Source of the DNA: Neisseria musculi | GTDB lineage: Bacteria; Pseudomonadota; Gammaproteobacteria; Burkholderiales; Neisseriaceae | Reading direction: 5' to 3' | Assembly: GCF_014297595.2 (NCBI RefSeq) | Contig: NZ_CP060414.2 | Location: 2,294,001-2,358,000, forward strand | DNA length: 64,000 nt | Shown: piece by piece, positions 53,734-62,754 of the stretch | Position numbering within the stretch: position 1 is the first letter of the stretch | Layout: each line of letters begins with the position of its first letter | Notes under the pieces: generated by a model | What the model saw: the letters and a program-made list of their open reading frames with translations, nothing else | Database searches by the model: none | Told to the model about the DNA's origin: nothing | Program-made: the position numbers and the translations under genes

Positions 53734-54456
53734 ATGACGCTCGCCGAAATGCTCCGCCACCGCCGCTCCGTGCAGCATGATGATGCGCAAAAGCCGCTAG
53801 ACAGTGATAAAGTGCGCGAATGCCTGAAGCTGGCGCAGCCTGCGCCCGGCAGCCCGAATATGCAGCTTTACGGGTTTTACCGCATCACCGGCCGCATCCG
53901 TGCCGGGCAGGCTTGCCGAAGCCTGCTTGGGGCAGGGCGCCGCAACCACCGCACAACAGATGGTGGTGTTTGTTACCCGTCAGGATTATACCGTGCCAGG
54001 GCGCAGGCGGCGCCCGGGTTCGAGCGGGGCAATATCGGCCGCAACAGCCCGCCCGAAAAAACGGCAGGCCGTCTGAAAAAATCGGCGGCTTACTACGGCA
54101 AACCGATGCCGTTTGTTTACACATGCTGTTTCGGCCTGATGGGTATGTTGCGCAAACTGATTGCCGGCACGGCCTGTTCCGTCCGATTACCCGCAACGTG
54201 CCCGAAACGATATGCGCATCGTGGTACATAAAAGCTGCGCCCGGCTGCGCAAACCTTTATGCCGGCAACAGCCGGGCAGGGTTACGGCACCTGCCCGATG
54301 GAAGGCTTGAATGGGCGTATGGCCAAACGCATCCTCAAACTGCCGAACGGTGTCGAAATCAATATGATCGCCGCCTGCGGCATACGCAAACCCGGCAGGG
54401 GCATTTGGGGCGAACGCTTCCGCCTGCCGTTTGAAGAGATTTACCGCGAAATCTAA
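53734..54456 (+). pseudogene. Nitroreductase-family gene, multiply frameshifted
   Basis: The start is supported by AAAGGATAACC. The first frame reads MTLAEMLRHRRSVQHDDAQK, then DSDKVRECLKLAQPAPGSPN, with the RRS motif of FMN-dependent nitroreductases. It then shifts: QMVVFVTRQDYTVPG lies in another frame, and the C-terminus YGTCPMEGLNGRMAKRILKL, then CGIRKPGRGIWGERFRLPFE, in a third. At least two frameshifts and internal stops. If the ancestral enzyme acted on the pigment, that step is lost here. Confidence 0.85.
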
Positions 54457-54487
54457 CGTTTCATATCGCTTAATATAAAGGCAACCG

Positions 54488-55078
54488 ATGAAAAAACTGC
54501 TGTTTACCGCCGCGCTAACCCTGGCCAGCCCGCTGTTGTGGGCGTTTACCGCCGCCGACTTGGCGCAGATGCTGCAAAAGCCAGCCAATGTGCAGGGGGC
54601 GTTTGTGCAGGAACGCCGTCTGAAATCGCTGTCTAAGCCGATGATTGCCGAAGGCAGGTTTGTGCTGGTGCCGCAAAAAGGGCTGCTGTGGCATATGCAA
54701 AAGCCGTTTGACAACCGCTTGCGCATACGTGCAGACGGCATCATGCAGTGGAACGGCCGCAACTGGGCAGCCGATGGGGGAAAAATGAGCGGCCGCAGCC
54801 GCCAAACCGGCCTGCTGCTCGATTTGCTCGGCGGCAATATACAGGGGTTGGAGCAGCATTTTGAACTGAAGTTAAACGGCACGCCGCAAAAGTGGACGCT
54901 GCGTCTCACCCCGAAAACCGTGCTGATGAAGCAGATTTTCAACCATATCGACATCAGCGGCGGCAGCGTGGTGCAGCGGGTAGAGTTGCACGAAAAACAG
55001 GGTGATGTGATGGTGATGCGGTTCGAGCGGGTGCAGGCCGGTCGGGATTTGGATGAATTTGCCCGGCAGGCGTTGTAA
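54488..55078 (+). CDS. LolA-like outer-membrane carrier protein of the pigment cluster
   Basis: The 196-residue protein has a Sec signal peptide (MKKLLFTAALTLASPLLWAF) and a LolA-type half-barrel: LQKPANVQGAFVQERRLKSL, GRFVLVPQKGLLWHMQKPFD and ...VVQRVELHEKQGDVMVMRFE. LolA carries hydrophobic lipoprotein tails across the periplasm; this cluster version probably shuttles the polyene lipid to the outer membrane together with the MMPL exporter (inference from context). Confidence 0.9.
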   Translation: MKKLLFTAALTLASPLLWAFTAADLAQMLQKPANVQGAFVQERRLKSLSKPMIAEGRFVLVPQKGLLWHMQKPFDNRLRIRADGIMQWNGRNWAADGGKMSGRSRQTGLLLDLLGGNIQGLEQHFELKLNGTPQKWTLRLTPKTVLMKQIFNHIDISGGSVVQRVELHEKQGDVMVMRFERVQAGRDLDEFARQAL

Positions 55079-55344
55079 AAACAAACCCGCCCAAGCCGTC
55101 TTCAAAGTGAATCCGCTTTATTTTTTCCGACCGCCCGCAGGCGGTACAGACGCTGCAGAACGGCTCTGCTGCCGCTTCGGGCGGCCGGTAACGTTCTCTT
55201 GGCGCCACGGCGCAGCAACGCCGCAACGGAAACGCAACGGATTCGCTATCGTGAAACAAAACCATCAAGTGAACAATATAGAACGGGGCTGGGCGGAGTA
55301 AAAATATCGTTTTATTTTGTTTGCGGTAACAAGGTCTGCATAAA

Positions 55345-57687
55345 ATGCTTTCAACACTGCGCTATGGCTACGCCGCTTTCATTCTGCTGCTGATACCGGT
55401 GCTGGCCGGCATGCTGGCAGCGGGCGGCCGTCTGCAAACGGATTTGACGGCACTGCTGCCGCACGCGCAGCAGCCCGATGCGCTGTTACGGGCGGCGGAT
55501 AAGGCCGTGCAGGCGCAGGCCGACACAAGGGTTGTGCTGCTCGCGGGCAGCAGCGATGCCGAAAAAGCCTTTCAGACGGCCGCCGAAATTGCCGGGCAGT
55601 GGCGCAGCAGCGGCGTGTTTGCCGCCGTAGAGAGCCATATCGAACCCGATTTGGCAGCATTGCGCGCCGATATGCAGCGTTTGGGCGCGGCAGCATTGCC
55701 CCGGCCGCAACGCCGGCTGTTGTTTGAAGAACCGCAGCGTTATTTCCAAGAGCGTGCCGAATCCCTGCTCAACCCGTTTGCCGCACCCACACTGCTGCCG
55801 CCGGAGCAGGATTGGCTCGGCTTCAGCCGCTTTGCGCAGGAGCAGGCGCAAACGCAGAGCCGCCTGCAGTGGCACAGCGGCAACGGTATGCTGTTTACCG
55901 AAGAAGACGGCAAAACTTGGGTGTGGCTGAGCGGCAGGCTGCCCGAGGGGAACACGGCCGGCAGCGCAGGCCTGCTGGCGCTGATGCAGCAAAGCCGCCG
56001 CACGGCAGAGGCCGCAGGGGTGGAAACCTTGAGCACCGGCGGGGCGTTGTTTGCGGCAGCAGCAAAAGAAGCGGCAGAGCGCGAGAGCCAGCTGATGGGC
56101 AGCGCAGGCCTGCTGCTCACGTTCGGGCTGCTGTTGCGGGTGTTCCGCACGGCCAGGGTGTTTTGGCTGCTGCTGCCGCTGGCTGCGGGGCTGGCTGCGG
56201 GGCTGGCTGCGGTTTTGGCAGTGTTTGGCGAAATACACATGCTCACCATTGTGGTGGGCACGAGCTTGGTGGGCGTGTTGGTGGATTTTCCGCTGCATTG
56301 GCTGGCGGGCTCAGTGTTTGGCGCGGCGGGGCGCAGCGGTTTTTCAGACGGCCGGGTCTGGCAGGCGCATCCCGCCATGCGCCGTGTGCTGCCTGCTTTC
56401 ACGGTGAGCCTGCTGATTACGGCGGCAGGCTATGCGCTGCTGTGGTTTACGCCTTTGCCGGTGCTGCGGCAGACGGCAGTGTTTTCGGGCTTTGCGCTGC
56501 TGGGCGCATTTGCCGCCACCGTGTTGTGGCTGCCGCCGCTGTTTGCGCGCTACCGCCCCCGCAGTGTGCCGTTTGCAGGGCTGGTGGAGCAGGTGGGTGC
56601 CTATTCCCGGCGTATCGGCGGCCGTCTGAAACGGCGGGGCTGGCGGCTTGCAGGCGGCCTGCTGCTGGCGGCGGGGCTGTGGCGCAGCGATTGGCACGAC
56701 GATATCCGCCAGTGGATAGACATTCCCCCCGAAATGCTGGCACAGGCGCAGCAGATAGGCCGGCTGGCAGGCGCAGACTTCAGCGGCAGTTATCTGGTGG
56801 CCGAAGCGGGCAGCGAAGATGGGCTGTTGCAGAAAAATGCCGAAATCCGCCGCGCCCTGCAACCGCTGCTGCGGCAGCAGAAAATTTCGGGCATTCAGTC
56901 GCTAGAGCAATGGCTGCCGCCGGCTGCCGAGCAGCAGAAGCTGAAAAACCGCCTGCGCGAGCTGGCCGAACTGCCCGACACCTGGCAGCCGCTGCAGGCC
57001 GCAGGCGTGCCGCGCCAAGCGGTGCGCCGGGCGTTAAACCAGGCTGCCGGTATGCCGGCGGCCACGCTTTCAGACGGCCTGAAACCGGCCACCGCCGAAG
57101 CGGGGCGGCAGCTTTATTTGGGCGAAGCCGCGCCCGGCCGTTTTGCTTCGATTGTGCGGCTGCACGGTTTAAACGATGCGCAGGCCGTTCAGACGGCCCT
57201 GCAGGGGCTGGAAGGCGCGCATTGGGTGGACAGGCGCGGCAGCCTCAACAGGCTGTTTGCGCAAACCCGCAATCAGGCGCTGTGGCTGAAGCTGGCTTCC
57301 TACAGCCTGGCCGCGCTGCTGCTGTGGCGCATATTAGGTTTGAGGCGCGGCCTGAGGGTGTTGGCCGTGCCGCTGGCTTCCGCTGCCGCCACGGTGGCGG
57401 TGTTGGGCTGGCTGGGCGTTCCGGTGGGCTTGTTTGCCGTGTTCGGCCTGCTGCTGGTTTCGGCTGTCGGCACCGATTATGCCGTGTATGCGGCAGCGGC
57501 CGCACACAGCCCGCCTGCCCGCCTGGGCGGCCTGCTGCTGGCGGCACTCACCACGGGCATTTCGTTTACACTGCTCGGCATGAGCGGCACGCCCGCCGTG
57601 GCGGCTTTCGGCCTGACGGTGGCGGTGGGCACGGCCTTCAATCTGTGGCTGGCCGGGCGGTTGTCGGATTCGTCTGAAGTGATGTAG
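55345..57687 (+). CDS. MMPL-family RND exporter of the pigment cluster
   Basis: The 780-residue protein has the RND/MMPL architecture: helix 1 (YAAFILLLIPVLAGMLAAGG), a periplasmic domain, five helices including MLTIVVGTSLVGVLVDFPLH, a second periplasmic domain, then five more with FGLLLVSAVGTDYAVYAAAA. MMPL pumps move lipids across the inner membrane using the proton gradient. It should lift the aryl-polyene lipid toward the LolA-like carrier. A 266-bp gap without a gene separates the two. Confidence 0.92.
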   Translation: MLSTLRYGYAAFILLLIPVLAGMLAAGGRLQTDLTALLPHAQQPDALLRAADKAVQAQADTRVVLLAGSSDAEKAFQTAAEIAGQWRSSGVFAAVESHIEPDLAALRADMQRLGAAALPRPQRRLLFEEPQRYFQERAESLLNPFAAPTLLPPEQDWLGFSRFAQEQAQTQSRLQWHSGNGMLFTEEDGKTWVWLSGRLPEGNTAGSAGLLALMQQSRRTAEAAGVETLSTGGALFAAAAKEAAERESQLMGSAGLLLTFGLLLRVFRTARVFWLLLPLAAGLAAGLAAVLAVFGEIHMLTIVVGTSLVGVLVDFPLHWLAGSVFGAAGRSGFSDGRVWQAHPAMRRVLPAFTVSLLITAAGYALLWFTPLPVLRQTAVFSGFALLGAFAATVLWLPPLFARYRPRSVPFAGLVEQVGAYSRRIGGRLKRRGWRLAGGLLLAAGLWRSDWHDDIRQWIDIPPEMLAQAQQIGRLAGADFSGSYLVAEAGSEDGLLQKNAEIRRALQPLLRQQKISGIQSLEQWLPPAAEQQKLKNRLRELAELPDTWQPLQAAGVPRQAVRRALNQAAGMPAATLSDGLKPATAEAGRQLYLGEAAPGRFASIVRLHGLNDAQAVQTALQGLEGAHWVDRRGSLNRLFAQTRNQALWLKLASYSLAALLLWRILGLRRGLRVLAVPLASAAATVAVLGWLGVPVGLFAVFGLLLVSAVGTDYAVYAAAAAHSPPARLGGLLLAALTTGISFTLLGMSGTPAVAAFGLTVAVGTAFNLWLAGRLSDSSEVM

Positions 57688-58052
57688 CCTCGTTTCAAAA
57701 GCATTGCAGCATCGGATGCCTGCATGGCTGGAGCCGCTTTATTTTCCGTTGCGTTTGCTGCGCTTGGCCCGGTGCCGGAAATGAAGCGGGTTTGCTGCTT
57801 GTGTTATCTGCGCTGCGGCCGCCTTGTGCTTCATGTGATGGTGAGCGGCGCCGTTTCCGTTGCAGCATGGCTGCCCTTGTCATACCATCTGCGTGTCTGC
57901 CGCCTGCCCGGTGCGGCAAATGTGCCAACCCGCTGTGGCGGGTCGGACGGCAGATTGGCATACCGCTGATACAGGGCGGCAGGCAGGATAAGCGGGAAAA
58001 CACCGTTTTTCAATGAGGCGGCCTGCCGGGCCGTCTGAAACAAGGAGTGGAG
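57688..58052. other. Gap between exporter and lipoprotein genes
   Basis: No gene is seen. It contains Correia-like fragments (CCGGTGCCGGAAATGAAGCG near 57769) and one uptake sequence just before the next gene. Confidence 0.5.
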
Positions 58053-58538
58053 ATGGGCAGATATTGGATTGTGTTGGCAGCATCGGCTGCCGCTGCGTGC
58101 AGCAGCATTCCCCAACCCGGGCATATTCCTCAGCTTCTGGACGGGTGGTTTCACATCACGCAAAGCGGTGCCGGCGGGGCGGAACAGAGCAGCGTGCTGG
58201 CGGTGGAGCAGGGGGAGGGCGGTGTGCGGTTTGTGCAGACCAACCCTTTAGGAGTGCCGTTGGCCAGGCAGATTGTGAACGAGCGCCAAGGGTGGCGCAA
58301 TGATGGTTTTGTGATGCCCAATGCCGCCTCCCGCCGCCTGTTTGCCGCGATGTTGCCCATGCTTGCCGAAGACGGCGGCGCAGCTGTTTACCCCGGCCTG
58401 CACCGCCGCAGCACTGCCGACGGCGTCTGCTTCAGCCGCAATCGCCGCATTTTGTGGTGTACGGTGCAAAGCGGCAGCGGCTGGTTGGTGAAGCTGCCCG
58501 GCCAAACGCAGTGGACAGTGGTGCCGCTGCGTTATTGA
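58053..58538 (+). CDS. DUF3261-type lipoprotein of the pigment cluster
   Basis: The 161-residue protein has a lipoprotein signal (YWIVLAASAAAACSS, lipobox AAAC). Its mature part is beta-rich (SVLAVEQGEGGVRFVQTNPL, LARQIVNERQGWRNDGFVMP), of the kind found regularly beside the MMPL exporter in aryl-polyene clusters. It may receive product at the outer membrane from the LolA-like carrier. Start at ATG 58053; an in-frame GTG 6 bases upstream is possible. Confidence 0.78.
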   Translation: MGRYWIVLAASAAAACSSIPQPGHIPQLLDGWFHITQSGAGGAEQSSVLAVEQGEGGVRFVQTNPLGVPLARQIVNERQGWRNDGFVMPNAASRRLFAAMLPMLAEDGGAAVYPGLHRRSTADGVCFSRNRRILWCTVQSGSGWLVKLPGQTQWTVVPLRY

Positions 58539-58692
58539 TCCGCTGCGCGGCACCTGAATGCTGGCAGGCGGCAAGCCCTGCCGTTGCGGTATTGCCTGAT
58601 GGTTTTCAAAAAGCTATATAATCCTACCTTTCAGCGTTGCCGCGCAGCAGTGCGCCGGCAGCCGGGCAGATTTCCAACTCCTTCCAACCGAT

Positions 58693-59928
58693 ATGGACAC
58701 GCCTGTTTATCTTTCCCTGCCCGCCGTTACCAGCGTATTGGGCGACGACTTGGCCGCGCATATCGATGCGCTGCTGGGCTGTGATGCTGCGCCGCCGCTG
58801 GTGTTTTCCGAGAGCCCGCCCGGCGGCCGGCGTTACGCTTTCGGCGCGGTAACCCGGGCTTTGCGGGCGTTTCCCGCGCACCTGCCCGCGCCGCTTTGCA
58901 GCCGCAACAACCGGCTGCTTTGGCATGCGCTGCAGCAGATTGAGCCGCAGATAGCGGCCGTGAAGGCGCGTTTCGGCAAACACAGGGTGGCGGTGGTGAT
59001 GGGCACTTCCACCACGGGCGGCGATGAAAACAAAGCAGTGTTCCGCCATGTGGCAGAGGGAGGCTCGTGGGCGGAGCAGCCGTTTGACTACGGCCGGCAG
59101 CTGATGGCTTCGCCGGCAGAGTTTGTGGCAGAGGTTTATGATTTGTGCGGCCCCGCTTATGTGGTATCGACCGCCTGCACTTCGGGCGCACGCGCCTTAA
59201 TCAGCGCGGCACGGCTGCTGCGCGCGGGCTTTTGCGATGCAGTGGTGTGCGGCGGCGCAGACACTTTGTCGGCACTGACGGTTCACGGTTTTGCATCGTT
59301 GGAAGTGCTCTCGGCAGGGGTTGCCCGTCCGTTTGCCCGTATGCGGGACGGCATCAATATCGGAGAGGCGGCCGCAGCATTTGTGATGACGCGCGAACCG
59401 CTGTTTTCAGACGGCCTGCCGCTGCTGGGCTGCGGCGCATCCGGCGATGCTTACCATATGTCGTCACCGCGCCCGGACGGTTTGGGTGCGGTTTTGGCTT
59501 TTCAGACGGCCTTAAGCCGTGCCGGCCTGAGTGCGGCCGATATCGGCTGGATTAATCTGCACGGCACCGGCACACAGCAAAACGATGCCATGGAAAGCGC
59601 GGCAGTGGCGGCGGTGTTCGGCAGCGGCACCCCCTGCACCTCCACCAAACCCTTTACCGGCCACACGCTGGCGGCGGCCGGCGCGCTGGAAGCGGCATTG
59701 CTTTGGGGTATGGTAAGCCGCTCCCTCAACGCTTCGGGCAGGCTGCCGCCGCAATGGCCGCAGGGAGAGGCAGACGAAGCCCTGCCGCCCATCGGCCTCA
59801 CCGGACGCAACAGCCGCTGGCTGCAACACCGCCGCATCGGTGCCAGCGCCTCGTTTGCTTTCGGCGGCAGCAATGCCGTGCTGATTATCGGCGAGCCGGC
59901 AGAGGGCAGTGCCCCGAATCCGCTATAG
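58693..59928 (+). CDS. Beta-ketoacyl-ACP synthase, first
   Basis: The 411-residue condensing enzyme has a complete Cys-His-His triad: VVSTACTSGARALISAARLL, WINLHGTGTQQNDAMESAAV and KPFTGHTLAAAGALEAALLW. An NIGEAAAAFVMTREPLF segment and FAFGGSNAVLIIG end-motif confirm the family. It condenses malonyl-ACP with the growing chain. It may pair with the chain-length partner at 45654 or act early. Start 58693, with a ribosome site of only moderate quality. It is followed 9 bases later by the dehydratase. Confidence 0.92.
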   Translation: MDTPVYLSLPAVTSVLGDDLAAHIDALLGCDAAPPLVFSESPPGGRRYAFGAVTRALRAFPAHLPAPLCSRNNRLLWHALQQIEPQIAAVKARFGKHRVAVVMGTSTTGGDENKAVFRHVAEGGSWAEQPFDYGRQLMASPAEFVAEVYDLCGPAYVVSTACTSGARALISAARLLRAGFCDAVVCGGADTLSALTVHGFASLEVLSAGVARPFARMRDGINIGEAAAAFVMTREPLFSDGLPLLGCGASGDAYHMSSPRPDGLGAVLAFQTALSRAGLSAADIGWINLHGTGTQQNDAMESAAVAAVFGSGTPCTSTKPFTGHTLAAAGALEAALLWGMVSRSLNASGRLPPQWPQGEADEALPPIGLTGRNSRWLQHRRIGASASFAFGGSNAVLIIGEPAEGSAPNPL

Positions 59929-59937
59929 AAAGTTTTC

Positions 59938-60465
59938 ATGAACAGCAAACACCACAATCCGGATAGTGCAGGCTCCAATCTGCCGTTGGCCTGCCCGATT
60001 ACCGATATTGCCCCGCTGCTGCCGCACAGCGGCCGTATGGTGCTGCTCGAGTGCATCACCGATTACGGCCGCCACCATCTCACGGCCACCACCAGAGTGG
60101 GCGGCAACCATATTCTGCTGGCCGATAACCGCCTGCCCTGTGTTGCGGGCATGGAAATCATGGCGCAGGGCATAGGCGCGCTCATCGGCTGCCATGCCCG
60201 CAATTCGGGCAGGCCGGTGAAGATGGGCTTTCTGCTGGGCACGCGCAGGCTGCATCTGTTTGCCGACAGCATTCCCGTGGACACGCAGTTGCTGGTGAAG
60301 GTGCAGGAGTCGGTGGTGGATGCTTCGGGCTTCGGCGTGTTTGACTGCACGCTCCACTGGATCGATGCGCCGGAACATGAAAAACACACTTTGCCTGCCA
60401 ACGGCCTGCTGGCGCAGGCCGCATTGAACGTGTACGGCCCCGATAAGGCTGAAGAGGCCGTCTGA
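59938..60465 (+). CDS. Hotdog 3-hydroxyacyl-ACP dehydratase
   Basis: The 175-residue protein has a FabA/FabZ-type fold with LLPHSGRMVLLECITDYGRH (active-site His), then VAGMEIMAQGIGALIGCHAR, with the acidic residue of the second half-site, and PVKMGFLLGTRRLHLFADSI. It matches dehydratases of aryl-polyene clusters that remove water after ketoreduction. Together with the dehydratase domain fused to the ligase, it gives the cluster two dehydration activities. It ends -EAV in an uptake sequence. Confidence 0.87.
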   Translation: MNSKHHNPDSAGSNLPLACPITDIAPLLPHSGRMVLLECITDYGRHHLTATTRVGGNHILLADNRLPCVAGMEIMAQGIGALIGCHARNSGRPVKMGFLLGTRRLHLFADSIPVDTQLLVKVQESVVDASGFGVFDCTLHWIDAPEHEKHTLPANGLLAQAALNVYGPDKAEEAV

Positions 60466-60639
60466 AAACAAAGGCCGTCTGAAAACAAAACAAAGAATGT
60501 AAAAATACGCCCCTTTTCTTGAGGGGTAATAAGGTCGTCTGAAATCTGCCCCAAAAGTCGGATATTTTTCCAACCCTGTTCAGACGGCCTCAGGCAAAGC
60601 TGCCGTTGAATAAGCCGCTGTTAAACGAAAGGAGTGCGT

Positions 60640-61368
60640 ATGAACGAAACCGTTTTGATTACCGGCTCGAGCAGAGGTATCGGCAAGGCCGTGGCTTTGG
60701 GGCTGGCGGCAGACGGCTACCATATCGTAGTGCACTGCCGCAGCCGCCGCAGCGAAGCCGAAGCGGTGGCCGAAGCCGTGCGTGCAGCGGGCAGGCAGGC
60801 GCGGGTGCTTCAGTTTGACGTGGCCGAGCGGGCAGCCTGCCGGGAAATCCTGCTTGCCGACATGGAAGCGCACGGAGCCTATTACGGCGTGGTGCTCAAT
60901 GCCGGCCTCACCCGCGACAACGCCTTCCCGGCCTTGGAAGACGATGATTGGGACACGGTGTTGCGCACCGGTTTGGACGGTTTTTATAATGTGCTGCACC
61001 CTGTGGTGATGCCGATGATACGCCGCCGCCGTCCGGGCAGGATTGTCTGCACGGCATCGGTGTCGGGCTTGATCGGCAACCGCGGGCAGGTGAACTACAG
61101 TGCCGCCAAAGCGGGCATTATCGGGGCGGCCAAAGCCCTGGCAGTGGAGCTGGCCAAGCGCAACATCACGGTAAACTGCGTGGCGCCCGGCCTGATCGAC
61201 ACCGAAATTGTCGGCAGCGGCGTGCCGGTGGAGGAAATTTTGAAAGCGGTTCCCGCCGCGCGCATGGGGTCGCCCGAAGAGGTGGCGCATGCAGTGCGGT
61301 TTCTGATGGATGAAAAAGCCGCCTATATCACCAGGCAGGTGATTGCGGTAAACGGAGGTTTGTGTTGA
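60640..61368 (+). CDS. 3-oxoacyl-ACP reductase (FabG-like)
   Basis: The 242-residue short-chain dehydrogenase has the NADPH site TVLITGSSRGIGKAVALGLA, NAG motif VVLNAGLTRDNAF, and the catalytic set of Ser in CTASVSGLIGNRGQ and YxxxK in VNYSAAKAGIIGAAKALAVE. The C-terminus AAYITRQVIAVNGGLC is typical. It reduces the 3-keto intermediate in each elongation cycle. Start ATG 60640 after AAAGGAG. Overlaps the next ketosynthase. Confidence 0.94.
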   Translation: MNETVLITGSSRGIGKAVALGLAADGYHIVVHCRSRRSEAEAVAEAVRAAGRQARVLQFDVAERAACREILLADMEAHGAYYGVVLNAGLTRDNAFPALEDDDWDTVLRTGLDGFYNVLHPVVMPMIRRRRPGRIVCTASVSGLIGNRGQVNYSAAKAGIIGAAKALAVELAKRNITVNCVAPGLIDTEIVGSGVPVEEILKAVPAARMGSPEEVAHAVRFLMDEKAAYITRQVIAVNGGLC

Positions 61369-62594
61369 GGCGGGTTGTTGTAACGGGCGTTGGTGCCGTT
61401 ACCGCTTTCGGGCGCGATTGGAAAAGCGTTCGGGCGGGTTTCGAGGCGGGACGCAATGCAGTGAAATATATGGATTGGGCAGAGCGTTTCCCCGAGCTGG
61501 AGGCGCGGCTGGGCGCGCCGGTGGAAGATTACCGCACGCCTGCACATTGGACGCGCAAACAGTTGCGCAGTATGGGGCGGGGCTCGCGGATGGCAGTGGA
61601 TGCCGCCGAGCAGGCATTGGCAGATGCAGGGCTTCTGGGAGATGAGGGTATTCAAAACGGCAGCATGGGCGTGGCCGCCGGCTCGTCAGTGGGCAGCACT
61701 CAAGATGTGGGGGTGATGGGCGATTTGCTGCTGCACGGCAATTCGCGCAACTTCAACGCCAACACCTATGTGCGCATGATGCCGCACACCATCGCTGCCA
61801 ATATCGGCATCTTTTTCGGGCTGACCGGCCGCATTATTCCCACCTCCAGCGCCTGCTCTTCAGGCAGCCAGGGTATCGGCTATGCTTACGAAGCCATCAA
61901 ATACGGCCTGATTGATATGATGCTGGGCGGCGGCAGCGAAGAGTTCTGCCCGTCCGAAGTGTATGTGTTTGATTCGCTCTATGCGGCCAGCCGCCGCAAC
62001 GGCGAACCGGAGCTTACCCCGCGCCCCTACGACACGGCCAGAGACGGCCTGGTGATCGGAGAGGGTGCAGGTATATTGGTGTTGGAAGAACTACACCATG
62101 CCTTAAAACGCGGCGCCCGCATTTATGCAGAAATTGTCGGCTACGGCACCAACAGCGATGGTTCCCACATTACCCAGCCGCAGAAAGCCACCATGCAGCG
62201 CTGTATGGAGGCCGCCCTGAAAGATGCCGGCATTGCGCCGGAGCAGGTTGGCTATGTTAATGGCCACGGCACCGCCACAGAGAAAGGCGATGTTGCCGAA
62301 ACCCAAGCAACAGCAGCCTTATTCGGCAGCGTGCCCATGAGTTCGCAGAAAAGCTATTTCGGCCACACCCTCGGCGCCTGCGGTGCGTTGGAATCATGGT
62401 TTTCCATCGAAATGATGAACAGCGGCTGGTTTGCCCCTACCATCAACCTCGACAATATCGACCCCTTGTGCGGCGGTGTGGACTATATCCGCGGCGAAGG
62501 GCGGGAAATCCGCACCGATTATGTGATGAACAATAATTTTGCTTTCGGCGGCATCAACACTTCACTGATTTTTAAAAAATGGAACAATTTTTAA
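61362..62594 (+). CDS. Beta-ketoacyl-ACP synthase, second (FabF-like)
   Basis: The 410-residue enzyme has all condensing residues: IPTSSACSSGSQGIGYAYEA (Cys), VGYVNGHGTATEKGDVAETQ (His) and KSYFGHTLGACGALESWFSI (His). I assign GTG at 61362 as the start because GGAGG lies 4-5 bases upstream; it overlaps the reductase by 7 bases. It is probably the main elongating synthase for the conjugated polyene, but which of the two synthases pairs with the chain-length partner cannot be told from sequence. Confidence 0.93.
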   Translation: MLRRVVVTGVGAVTAFGRDWKSVRAGFEAGRNAVKYMDWAERFPELEARLGAPVEDYRTPAHWTRKQLRSMGRGSRMAVDAAEQALADAGLLGDEGIQNGSMGVAAGSSVGSTQDVGVMGDLLLHGNSRNFNANTYVRMMPHTIAANIGIFFGLTGRIIPTSSACSSGSQGIGYAYEAIKYGLIDMMLGGGSEEFCPSEVYVFDSLYAASRRNGEPELTPRPYDTARDGLVIGEGAGILVLEELHHALKRGARIYAEIVGYGTNSDGSHITQPQKATMQRCMEAALKDAGIAPEQVGYVNGHGTATEKGDVAETQATAALFGSVPMSSQKSYFGHTLGACGALESWFSIEMMNSGWFAPTINLDNIDPLCGGVDYIRGEGREIRTDYVMNNNFAFGGINTSLIFKKWNNF

Positions 62595-62754
62595 TCAGCG
62601 CGCAAAGTGTATCAAGCGCGCTGCTGCGGCTGTCTGAAAGCAGACGGCGCGCAAACAGTTATGGTGAATACGCTTTAAGTTTCATTCTTTAAGTTTCTTC
62701 AAGTTTCATAAAGGGCAGCAGGCAACACAGAATTTCAACCGTAGGGGCGTTTTA
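62595..62754. other. Short gap before the phosphopantetheinyl transferase gene
   Basis: No gene. A TATGGTGAATACGCTTTAAG segment at about 62660 resembles the end of a Correia-like repeat. Confidence 0.4.

Noticed and set aside
55812..57677. A 621-residue open frame overlapping the MMPL exporter gene in another frame
   Set aside because: Its composition (Arg, Gly, Ala-rich, no domain) is what high-GC coding sequence yields in the wrong frame; the exporter frame has clear membrane segments and family motifs.
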